Origin: Pseudomonas protegens CHA0
Lineage (GTDB): Bacteria > Pseudomonadota > Gammaproteobacteria > Pseudomonadales > Pseudomonadaceae
Assembly (NCBI RefSeq): GCF_000397205.1
Contig: NC_021237.1
Coordinates: forward strand, 187,001 to 251,000
Length of the DNA: 64,000 bases
Direction: 5' to 3'
The position numbers and the translations under genes were made by a program. This document shows, in pieces, positions 33,952 to 41,543 of this stretch. The notes beneath the pieces were generated by a model. That model was given only the letters and a program-made list of their open reading frames with translations. It was not told the origin of the DNA and ran no database searches. Every line of letters starts with the position of its first letter. Within the stretch, counting starts at the first letter, position 1.

Positions 33952-34266
33952 ATGAGCACAGTCAGTCCGCAAATCACCGATGCCGTCACCCAGACCAACG
34001 TCAAGGTCGTCGCCGAAGCGCCAGCCATGTCGATGGGCACCATCTACCAGTCCATGGGCCAGTCCGTGGCCATCCTGTTCCAGAACTCGGTTTCGGCGCA
34101 GCAGCAGCAAAACACCCTGGCCCAGGCGGCCACCAACCAGGGCGTGATGCAGATCTACAGCGTCGACACCACCGCCGGTGCGTCGGCCACCGAGAAAGTC
34201 GCCCAGGGAGGTGTGGCCGACAACCTCACCAGCCTGTTGACGGTGCTCAAGTCGTTCAGTAGCTGA
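33952..34266 (+). CDS. RebB-family R-body structural protein (copy 3)
   Basis: A 104-residue protein from ATG 33952 behind a weak GGAG (ATGGAGTTTTT). Matches copy 2 along its length with changes at the N-terminus (STVSPQ), around SMGQSVAIL, and at the end (LKSFSS). The gap from copy 2 is only 54 bases. High DNA identity between the two suggests recent duplication or gene conversion. Last gene of the locus; a terminator follows. Confidence 0.92.
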   Translation: MSTVSPQITDAVTQTNVKVVAEAPAMSMGTIYQSMGQSVAILFQNSVSAQQQQNTLAQAATNQGVMQIYSVDTTAGASATEKVAQGGVADNLTSLLTVLKSFSS

Positions 34267-34289
34267 CCGTTCCCCAGGCGCCATGCCAG

Positions 34290-34330
34290 CGCCCCCGCCG
34301 CCTGCCATAGGCTGCGGGGGCGTTGTCTTT
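34290..34330 (+). terminator. Terminator of the R-body locus
   Basis: AGCGCCCCCGC and GCTGCGGGGGCG pair around CGCCTGCCATAG and are followed by TTGTCTTTT. Confidence 0.75.
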
Positions 34331-34646
34331 TGCCCGGCGGCATGGGAGGTTGAAGCGGATTTTTTACCGCTAGGCGCCTTTACGTTCTTTTTTTCGAACA
34401 GCCTATTGTCCTTTACCCCCGTTGACCCTAGGATTCGTTTGAGATTTCAAACGCTCTTGCCTGGGTGCCCAAACGCACGTCTATTCTTGTGTGCGACTTT
34501 TTCGTGCTTTTACCCAGTGAACGATTTTCCTGACGGCAGCCTGGCCACGGGCTGGTGACAGCGCCCCGGCGCTCTCCTCCTGACCTGGCGCCTTTCTACA
34601 ATCACAATTCGCCCCGCGTATGCGCGGTGCTGTTAAGGAAGCCGAC
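34331..34646. promoter_or_regulatory. gabD upstream region with inverted repeat CGTTTGA-N4-TCAAACG
   Basis: About 315 bases without a gene. A perfect 7-bp inverted repeat with a 4-base centre lies at 34436-34453, about 195 bases before gabD, and could be an operator for a gab regulator. Several T-rich tracts follow (34380-34400, 34490-34520). I find no convincing sigma-54 boxes. The gabD ribosome site AAGGA precedes ATG 34647. Confidence 0.45.
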
Positions 34647-36089
34647 ATGCAGCTCAAAGACGCCCAGTTGTTCCGCCAACAAGCCTTCATCGATGGAGCT
34701 TGGGTCGACGCGGACAACGGCCAGACGATCAAGGTCAACAACCCCGCTACCGGTGAAATCCTCGGTACCGTGCCAAAGATGGGCGCTGCCGAAACCCGCC
34801 GCGCCATCGAGGCCGCCGACAAGGCCCTGCCGGCCTGGCGTGCCCTGACCGCCAAGGAGCGCGCCACCAAGCTGCGCCGCTGGTATGAATTGCTGATCGA
34901 GAACCAGGACGACCTGGGTCGCCTGATGACCCTGGAGCAGGGTAAGCCGCTGGCCGAAGCCAAGGGCGAAATCGCCTACGCCGCCTCCTTCATCGAATGG
35001 TTCGCCGAAGAAGCCAAGCGCATCTACGGCGACGTGATTCCCGGCCACCAGCCCGACAAGCGCCTGATCGTGATCAAGCAGCCGATCGGCGTGACCGCGG
35101 CCATCACCCCGTGGAACTTCCCGGCGGCGATGATCACCCGTAAAGCCGGCCCGGCCCTGGCCGCCGGTTGCACCATGGTCATCAAGCCCGCTTCGCAAAC
35201 CCCGTTCTCGGCCCTGGCCCTGGTGGAACTGGCGCACCGTGCCGGCATCCCGAAAGGCGTGCTGAGTGTGGTCACCGGCAGCGCCGGCGACATCGGCGGC
35301 GAGCTCACCAGCAACCCGATCGTGCGCAAGCTGTCGTTCACCGGCTCCACCGAGATCGGTCGCCAGCTGATGGCCGAATGCGCCAAGGACATCAAGAAAG
35401 TCTCCCTGGAGCTGGGCGGCAACGCGCCGTTCATCGTGTTCGACGACGCGGACCTGGATAAGGCCGTCGAAGGCGCGATCATCTCCAAGTACCGCAACAA
35501 CGGCCAGACCTGCGTCTGCGCCAACCGCCTGTACATCCAGGATTCGGTCTATGACGCCTTCGCCGAGAAATTGAAGGCAGCAGTGGCCAAGCTGAAGATC
35601 GGCAACGGCCTGGAAGAAGGCACCACCACTGGCCCGCTGATCGACGAAAAAGCCGTGGCCAAGGTCCAGGAACACATCGCCGACGCCCTGAAAAAAGGCG
35701 CGACCCTGCTGGCCGGCGGCAAGTCCATGGAAGGCAACTTCTTCGAGCCGACCATCCTGGTCAACGTGCCCAAGGATGCAGCCGTGGCCAAGGAAGAAAC
35801 CTTTGGCCCACTGGCGCCGCTGTTCCGCTTCAAAGACGAAGCCGAAGTCATCGCCATGTCCAACGACACCGAATTCGGCCTGGCCTCGTACTTCTATGCC
35901 CGCGACCTGGGCCGTGTGTTCCGTGTGGCCGAGGCCCTGGAATACGGCATGGTCGGGGTCAACACCGGCCTGATCTCCAACGAAGTGGCGCCGTTCGGCG
36001 GCATCAAGGCCTCGGGCCTGGGCCGTGAAGGTTCCAAGTACGGGATCGAGGATTACCTGGAAATCAAATACCTCTGCCTGGGTATCTGA
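34647..36089 (+). CDS. gabD: Succinate-semialdehyde dehydrogenase (NADP+), GabD
   Basis: A 480-residue protein of the ALDH family. It oxidises succinate semialdehyde to succinate in GABA catabolism. The ATG at 34647 is used (AAGGA upstream, MQLKDAQLFRQQAFIDGAWVD). Key residues: N157 in TPWNFP, the FTGS motif at 231, E255 in LELGGN, catalytic C289 in NGQTCVCANR. Length matches GabD (about 482). The partner gene gabT follows in the same direction after 177 bases. Confidence 0.96.
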   Translation: MQLKDAQLFRQQAFIDGAWVDADNGQTIKVNNPATGEILGTVPKMGAAETRRAIEAADKALPAWRALTAKERATKLRRWYELLIENQDDLGRLMTLEQGKPLAEAKGEIAYAASFIEWFAEEAKRIYGDVIPGHQPDKRLIVIKQPIGVTAAITPWNFPAAMITRKAGPALAAGCTMVIKPASQTPFSALALVELAHRAGIPKGVLSVVTGSAGDIGGELTSNPIVRKLSFTGSTEIGRQLMAECAKDIKKVSLELGGNAPFIVFDDADLDKAVEGAIISKYRNNGQTCVCANRLYIQDSVYDAFAEKLKAAVAKLKIGNGLEEGTTTGPLIDEKAVAKVQEHIADALKKGATLLAGGKSMEGNFFEPTILVNVPKDAAVAKEETFGPLAPLFRFKDEAEVIAMSNDTEFGLASYFYARDLGRVFRVAEALEYGMVGVNTGLISNEVAPFGGIKASGLGREGSKYGIEDYLEIKYLCLGI

Positions 36090-36266
36090 TCCGGTTTCAA
36101 GCGCCGGGGGCACGAGAGCGCTGTCCCCCTGCGCAGCTTTAAAAAACGCACTTTTCAAGGTGGCCCGGGACCGCTCCGACAGTCGATCATCGCATGCTGT
36201 CGCAGGCGCTTCCCCGCCCCGCAACCCTTGAATCACACCGCTGCCGCAGCGGTGAATGAGGACACT

Positions 36267-37544
36267 ATGAGCAAGACCAACGCATCTTTGATGAAACGCC
36301 GTGAAGCCGCTGTACCGCGCGGTGTTGGCCAGATTCACCCGATCTTCGCCGACAGCGCGAAGAACGCCACCGTCACCGACGTTGAAGGCCGCGAGTTCAT
36401 CGACTTCGCCGGCGGTATCGCGGTACTGAACACCGGTCACGTGCACCCGAAGATCATCGCCGCGGTGACCGAGCAACTGAACAAGCTGACCCACACCTGC
36501 TTCCAGGTCCTGGCCTACGAGCCTTACGTGGAGCTGTGCGAGAAAATCAACGCCAAGGTGCCAGGTGATTTCGCCAAGAAAACCCTGCTGGTGACCACCG
36601 GTTCCGAAGCCGTAGAGAACGCCGTGAAGATCGCCCGTGCCGCCACTGGCCGCGCCGGCGTGATCGCCTTCACCGGCGCCTACCACGGCCGCACCATGAT
36701 GACCCTGGGCCTGACCGGCAAGGTCGTGCCTTACTCGGCCGGCATGGGCCTGATGCCAGGCGGCATCTTCCGCGCGCTGTACCCGAATGAACTGCACGGC
36801 GTGAGCATCGACGACTCCATCGCCAGCATCGAGCGCATCTTCAAGAACGACGCCGAGCCTCGTGATATCGCCGCGATCATCATCGAGCCGGTGCAGGGCG
36901 AAGGCGGCTTCTACGTCGCGCCCAAAGAGTTCATGAAGCGCCTGCGCGCCCTGTGCGACCAGCACGGCATCCTGCTGATCGCTGACGAAGTGCAGACCGG
37001 CGCTGGCCGTACCGGCACCTTCTTCGCCATGGAACAGATGGGCGTTACCGCCGACCTGACCACCTTCGCCAAGTCCATCGCCGGCGGCTTCCCGCTGGCC
37101 GGTGTCTGCGGCAAGGCCGAGTACATGGACGCCATCGCTCCAGGCGGCCTGGGCGGCACCTACGCCGGTAGCCCGATCGCCTGTGCGGCGGCCCTGGCGG
37201 TGATGGAAGTGTTCGAGGAAGAGCACCTGCTGGATCGCTGCAAGGCTGTTGGCGAGCGCCTGGTGACCGGCCTCAAGGCCATCCAGGCCAAGTACCCGGT
37301 GATCGGTGAAGTGCGTGCCCTGGGCGCGATGATCGCGGTGGAGCTGTTCGAAAACGGCGACAGCCACAAGCCGAACGCCGCTGCCGTGGCCCAGGTCGTG
37401 GCCAAGGCTCGCGACAAGGGGCTGATCCTGCTGTCCTGCGGCACCTACGGCAACGTTCTGCGGGTTCTGGTACCGCTGACCTCGCCGGATGCCCAGCTGG
37501 ACAAAGGCCTGGCCATCATCGAAGAGTGCTTCGCTGAACTCTGA
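36267..37544 (+). CDS. gabT: 4-aminobutyrate transaminase, GabT
   Basis: A 425-residue PLP enzyme (class III aminotransferase) that passes the amino group of GABA to 2-oxoglutarate, giving succinate semialdehyde for GabD. The ATG at 36267 (MSKTNASLMKRREAAVPRG) follows GAGGACACT. Visible residues: the TTGSEAVENAVK PLP-binding loop (about 110), D240 in LIADEVQTG, and Schiff-base lysine K269 in TTFAKSIAGG. The 177-base gap to gabD may hold a second promoter. Confidence 0.96.
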   Translation: MSKTNASLMKRREAAVPRGVGQIHPIFADSAKNATVTDVEGREFIDFAGGIAVLNTGHVHPKIIAAVTEQLNKLTHTCFQVLAYEPYVELCEKINAKVPGDFAKKTLLVTTGSEAVENAVKIARAATGRAGVIAFTGAYHGRTMMTLGLTGKVVPYSAGMGLMPGGIFRALYPNELHGVSIDDSIASIERIFKNDAEPRDIAAIIIEPVQGEGGFYVAPKEFMKRLRALCDQHGILLIADEVQTGAGRTGTFFAMEQMGVTADLTTFAKSIAGGFPLAGVCGKAEYMDAIAPGGLGGTYAGSPIACAAALAVMEVFEEEHLLDRCKAVGERLVTGLKAIQAKYPVIGEVRALGAMIAVELFENGDSHKPNAAAVAQVVAKARDKGLILLSCGTYGNVLRVLVPLTSPDAQLDKGLAIIEECFAEL

Positions 37545-37567
37545 TGACGCTGTGACCTGATCGACAG

Positions 37568-37594
37568 AAAAACCCGCTTCGGCGGGTTTTTTTT
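37568..37594 (+). terminator. Terminator of gabDT
   Basis: AAAACCCGC-TTCG-GCGGGTTTTTTTT, a textbook intrinsic terminator 24 bases after the gabT stop. Confidence 0.95.
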
Positions 37595-37682
37595 CGCCCT
37601 CAGGCGGCTCCAGGGGGATTTGCGTTGTATGGAAGCCCGCGCATTGACTAAGGTGCAAGGGATTGCCTAGGGAGCGTGCTGC

Positions 37683-38897
37683 ATGACCGCTGTTGATTTA
37701 CCCGCTGTACCTCGCGTGCTGATTGCCGAGGCTGATCCCTGGTCTCGTGATTTGCTCAAGCAAGTGCTGTTGAACGTGCGCTGTGATGCGCGTCTGGACT
37801 TGTGTGCCGACGGTCAGGAGGCCATGGACCTGCTGAGCGCCAAACCCTATGACCTGATCATTGCCGATTGGGAGCTGCCGGGCATCGATGGCCTGTCGCT
37901 GCTGCGCGCGGTGCGCCAGCGCAAGCGCAACCCGGTGCAGCCGTTCATCCTGCTGAGCGTGCGCAGCGACAGCGCCAGCGTGCGCGAGGCCTTGCCCCTG
38001 GCGCCCACTGCCTACCTGACCAAGCCCCTGAACATGGAAGGGCTGACCCAGCGCCTGCAGGGCCTGCTGCTGGACGCCGGCCAGGAAGTCTCCTGCGAGG
38101 TGCCGGCCCTGGCGCCGGGCATGACCCTGTGGCCCTTTCTCGAACGCCGGCGCGATGTGGCCGACGGCGCGCCGCTGCTCACCGATGTGCAACTGGCGGT
38201 CAAGCGCAGCCTCAACCCCGAAGGCCTGGATCTCAAGGTGCTGGAGGAAGAGATCCGCACCGATCCCCAGGTCACCGCGGTGCTGATCGCTGCAGCCAAC
38301 AGCGCCGCGCAGCACCATGGCGACGGCGTGCAGACCCTGTCCCAGGCCCTGCATCGGCTGGGCACCGGGCAGAGCATGAACCTGATCCTCGGCCTGACCC
38401 TCAAGCGCAGCGCGCGCCTGAGCGATCCGGCCCTGGCCGACTATGCCGAGCGCTATTGGGAGCTGTCCCTGCATACCGCGGAATACGGCCGGACCCTGGC
38501 GCGCCTGCTGGACCTGGACCAGGAGCGCTGCTACTGCGCCGGGCTACTGCATCGCCTGGGCGACCTGGCGCTGCTGCGTTGCCTGCAGGAGTGGAAACAG
38601 GCCGGCGGCGAACTGGACGACCAGGAAGAAATCGGCGATGCCCTGGAGCGCTTTGGCGCGGCCTACGGCTCGGCGCTGCGGACCCGCTGGCGCATGCCCC
38701 TGGAACTGCGGGAACTGATTGCCTCGATCTACCAGTTGGGCGGTGGGGTGTATTCCCGCGAGGCACTGGTGATGAACCTGGCGGCGCAGCTGGCGCGGCT
38801 GACCGAGCACGAAGGGGTGGAAGAGATCGCGCGCTGCAAGACCGCGCGGCTGCTGAAGGTCGGGCTGCCGGAACTGACCCGTCTGCGCAAGGGCTGA
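37683..38897 (+). CDS. Response-regulator receiver plus HDOD domain protein
   Basis: A 404-residue protein. The N-terminal receiver domain (about 10-130) has phospho-acceptor D62 (LIIADWELPGIDG) and K114 (YLTKPLN). The C-terminal HDOD domain (about 165-370) contains ILGLTLKRSARLSD and LHRLGDLALLRCLQ. HDOD domains are HD-fold signalling modules without proven catalysis. No kinase gene adjoins, so the input is unknown; a c-di-GMP cyclase gene is convergent downstream. Confidence 0.88.
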   Translation: MTAVDLPAVPRVLIAEADPWSRDLLKQVLLNVRCDARLDLCADGQEAMDLLSAKPYDLIIADWELPGIDGLSLLRAVRQRKRNPVQPFILLSVRSDSASVREALPLAPTAYLTKPLNMEGLTQRLQGLLLDAGQEVSCEVPALAPGMTLWPFLERRRDVADGAPLLTDVQLAVKRSLNPEGLDLKVLEEEIRTDPQVTAVLIAAANSAAQHHGDGVQTLSQALHRLGTGQSMNLILGLTLKRSARLSDPALADYAERYWELSLHTAEYGRTLARLLDLDQERCYCAGLLHRLGDLALLRCLQEWKQAGGELDDQEEIGDALERFGAAYGSALRTRWRMPLELRELIASIYQLGGGVYSREALVMNLAAQLARLTEHEGVEEIARCKTARLLKVGLPELTRLRKG

Positions 38898-38903
38898 ACC
38901 ACT

Positions 38904-38985
38904 GTAGGAGCCGGCTGGCCGGCGAAGAGGCCTTCGAGTCTTGTGCAAGCCTTGCGGGCGCCTTCGCGGGCCAGCCAGCTCCTAC
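38904..38985. repeat. REP/BIME element between convergent genes
   Basis: GTAGGAGCCGGCTGGCC at the left and GGCCAGCCAGCTCCTAC at the right form the inverted arms typical of Pseudomonas REP pairs. Confidence 0.85.
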
Positions 38986-39003
38986 GGGCGAGTGGTCGCG
39001 GGT

Positions 39004-39996
39004 TTATCCGGTGATGATGCGGTTCTTGCCCTGGCGCTTGGCTTCGTACATGGCGCTGTCGGCGCGGGCGAACAGGTTGTCCAGGCTTTCGTCTTCCGCC
39101 AGCAGGCCGGTCAGGCCCTGGCTCACGGTGATGGTGAACGTCTGGCCCTGGTGGCTGAAATTCTGGCGCTGGATCTCCCGTTGCAGGCGCTCGGCCACCT
39201 GGCGCGCCATGTCCGCGGTGCAGCCGGGAAAAACCGCGGCGAACTCCTCGCCACCGATCCGCCCGAACAGGTCGCCGCGACGCAGGGCCGCGCGCCCGCT
39301 TTCGGCGATGCGCTGCAGGACGATGTCGCCTTCGGGGTGGCCGTAGGTGTCGTTGATCACTTTGAAGTCATCGATATCCAGCAGCAGGAAGGCCAGGGAC
39401 GAACCTTGCAGGCGCGCCTGCTCGAACTCGCGGTTGGCGCATTCGAAGAAGTGCCGACGGTTGCTGCTCTGGGTCAGCACGTCGGTGGTGGCCAGGCGTT
39501 GCAACTCGGTTTCCAGCTGCTTCTTTTCGGTGATGTCTTCGGCGATGCCGACCACGATCAGGCGTTGCCCGGGCTCGGCATTGCGGTTGATGAAGCATTT
39601 GTCGCTGAGCCAGCGCACCTGGCCCTGGGCATCGATGATGCGGTATTCGCGATCTTCCACCGCGCCCTTTTCCAGGACCTGGGCCAGGCTGCGCTCGGCG
39701 TACTCCAGGTCATCGGGGTAGATGCTGTCGCGCCATTGATTGCAGTCCGCCAGGAGCAGGCCTGCGGGGCGACCGAAGATCCGTTCATAGGCCGGGCTGA
39801 CGTACAGCACCTGGCGGCTGTCCCAGTCGAAGGCCCAGAGCACCGCGTTGACACTGACCAGCAGCGAGCTGAACAGCTGCTCGCGTTCGGTCAGGCGGGC
39901 CACTTCGCCCTGTGCATGCATCAGGGCCATCAGGGTTTGCGCGGCTTCGGGCCACTGTGGAAGCGCAGAGGGAGTGTGTGGGTTCTTGTTGACCAT
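39004..39996 (-). CDS. PAS-GGDEF diguanylate cyclase
   Basis: A 330-residue protein, ATG at 39996 preferred over an in-frame TTG five codons earlier. An N-terminal helix (SLLVSVNAVLWAFDW) enters a PAS domain (about 45-160, ending IVVGIAEDITEKKQ). The GGDEF domain (about 165-330) keeps the active site GRIGGEEFA and an RxxD inhibitory I-site RRGD five residues upstream. It should make c-di-GMP with product feedback. No membrane segment. Neighbour gene order agrees with the PA0290/PA0286 region of P. aeruginosa. Confidence 0.9.
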   Translation of the reverse strand: MVNKNPHTPSALPQWPEAAQTLMALMHAQGEVARLTEREQLFSSLLVSVNAVLWAFDWDSRQVLYVSPAYERIFGRPAGLLLADCNQWRDSIYPDDLEYAERSLAQVLEKGAVEDREYRIIDAQGQVRWLSDKCFINRNAEPGQRLIVVGIAEDITEKKQLETELQRLATTDVLTQSSNRRHFFECANREFEQARLQGSSLAFLLLDIDDFKVINDTYGHPEGDIVLQRIAESGRAALRRGDLFGRIGGEEFAAVFPGCTADMARQVAERLQREIQRQNFSHQGQTFTITVSQGLTGLLAEDESLDNLFARADSAMYEAKRQGKNRIITG

Positions 39997-40178
39997 CGGC
40001 ACAGATCTCAAAGGGCGTGCCGCGCGCCGTTAGGCAGCGGCTACAACCAAGCCCGCCTGGGTGGCGAAGTGTTGTTTGAGATAGGGGATCGGGCGCTAAG
40101 TTCCCGGCCGCTACAGCGATAGCGCGAGCGCCCGCCAGACGGTCGAGAGGGGCCTGCAAGGCTTGATTTCAGAAGGGC

Positions 40179-40208
40179 AGCCCCTCGCCACGGGAGTGGC
40201 GAGGGGCT
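40179..40208 (-). terminator. Hairpin at the 3' end of the desaturase gene
   Basis: AGCCCCTCGCCAC and GTGGCGAGGGGCT form a 13-bp stem with a tiny loop directly behind the desaturase stop (minus strand). Few T bases follow. Confidence 0.7.
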
Positions 40209-40212
40209 GGGG

Positions 40213-41397
40213 TCAGGCGGTGGTGGGGCGCAGGGAATAGGTCTTGAGCTGATGGGCGAAATCACGCAGGGACTGAATGCCGCTGGCCTCGGCCTCGTGT
40301 ACCCAATCCTTGATGGCCGCGAGCATGTCGTGGCCGTTGGAGCTGGTCTTGACCCAGATCTGCTGCAGGGCCAGACGCTTCTCGTAGATCACCTTCAAGG
40401 CCTGGCTGTGCTCCAGCATGCTCTGGATGCGCAGGTGGTGGCGGTCTTCCAGCAGGCTGGTTTCCCGGGACAGCAGGCGCTTGGCGCGGTGGAACTGGTG
40501 GCGCACCGAATGATCGACCTTGGCCAGTTCCTGTTTCACCAGCGGGCCGATCACCAGCTTGCGGTACTGGGCCATGATCTGGAACCGGTTGTTGAGGATG
40601 GCCATGGCGGTGTCCATGTCCAGGTGGCCCTTGCCTTCGACTCGGTGGGCGATGGGCGCCACGCGCTGGACCCTGGCCAGACGCAGGAAGCTGAAGACCT
40701 TGATCCAGGCCCAGCCCAGGTCGAACTCCCACTTCTTCACCGAGAGCTTGGCCGAGTTGGGGTAGGTGTGGTGGTTGTTGTGCAGCTCTTCGCCGCCGAC
40801 GATGATGCCCCAGGGCACCAGGTTGGTGGCGGCGTCGCGGCATTCGAAGTTGCGGTAGCCCACCGCATGCCCCAGGCCATTGATGACCCCGGCGGCCCAG
40901 AACGGAATCCACATCATCTGGATGGCCCAGATGGTGATGCCGATGGTGCCGAACAGCAGCAGGTCGATGGCTGCCATCAGCGCCACGCCGCCCAGCTTGT
41001 AGCGGCTGTAGAGGTTGCGTTCGATCCAGTCTTCCGGGCAGTTCTTGCCGTAGATGCGCAGGGTCTCCGGGTTCTTCGCCTCTTCGCGATACAGCTCGGC
41101 GCCCTTGCGCAGCACGGTGGACAGGCCCTTGACCACCGGGCTGTGGGGGTCGTCGGCGGTTTCGCACTTGGCGTGGTGCTTGCGGTGGATGGCGGTCCAC
41201 TCGCGGGTGTTCTGCGCCGTGGTCAGCCACAGCCAGAAGCGGAAGAAATGTTTCAGGCCGGCGTTGAGTTCCAGGGAACGGTGCGCGGAATAGCGATGCA
41301 GATAGACCGTGACCGCGACAATGGTCACGTGGGTCATCAACAGGGTGACTGCCACCAGTTGCCAGGCGGACAAGCCAAGTAAACCTTCGTACCACAT
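40213..41397 (-). CDS. desA: Delta-9 acyl-lipid fatty acid desaturase, DesA-like
   Basis: A 394-residue membrane di-iron enzyme. ATG 41397 (MWYEGLLGLSAWQL) is preferred over an upstream in-frame start. The three histidine boxes are present: HRYSAHRS, HRKHHAKCE and HNNHHTYPN. Membrane segments lie at about 8-30 and 155-195. It inserts a double bond at position 9 of acyl chains in membrane lipids, adjusting fluidity. Size and neighbours fit P. aeruginosa DesA (PA0286). A long C-terminal helical extension (about 270-394) is usual for this group. Confidence 0.92.
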   Translation of the reverse strand: MWYEGLLGLSAWQLVAVTLLMTHVTIVAVTVYLHRYSAHRSLELNAGLKHFFRFWLWLTTAQNTREWTAIHRKHHAKCETADDPHSPVVKGLSTVLRKGAELYREEAKNPETLRIYGKNCPEDWIERNLYSRYKLGGVALMAAIDLLLFGTIGITIWAIQMMWIPFWAAGVINGLGHAVGYRNFECRDAATNLVPWGIIVGGEELHNNHHTYPNSAKLSVKKWEFDLGWAWIKVFSFLRLARVQRVAPIAHRVEGKGHLDMDTAMAILNNRFQIMAQYRKLVIGPLVKQELAKVDHSVRHQFHRAKRLLSRETSLLEDRHHLRIQSMLEHSQALKVIYEKRLALQQIWVKTSSNGHDMLAAIKDWVHEAEASGIQSLRDFAHQLKTYSLRPTTA

Positions 41398-41543
41398 AGG
41401 CGATAAGGCCCTCGATAAAGAAAAAAACAGCCCAGGCATTATCACTAAGCCCACTGAGAAAACCAGTCGCCCTTTCAGATAAGAGTGGCGGAATGTTTCT
41501 TCCTCTATAATCCCAAACTTTTCGTGTGGAAATAGACGGACTT

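Noticed and set aside
34331..34646. Sigma-54 promoter for gabD
   Set aside because: No TGGCAC-N5-TTGC-type sequence with correct spacing was found in the gap.
34602..37658. Minus-strand open frame of 1018 codons opposite gabDT
   Set aside because: Antisense shadow of two well-identified enzymes, no motifs of its own.
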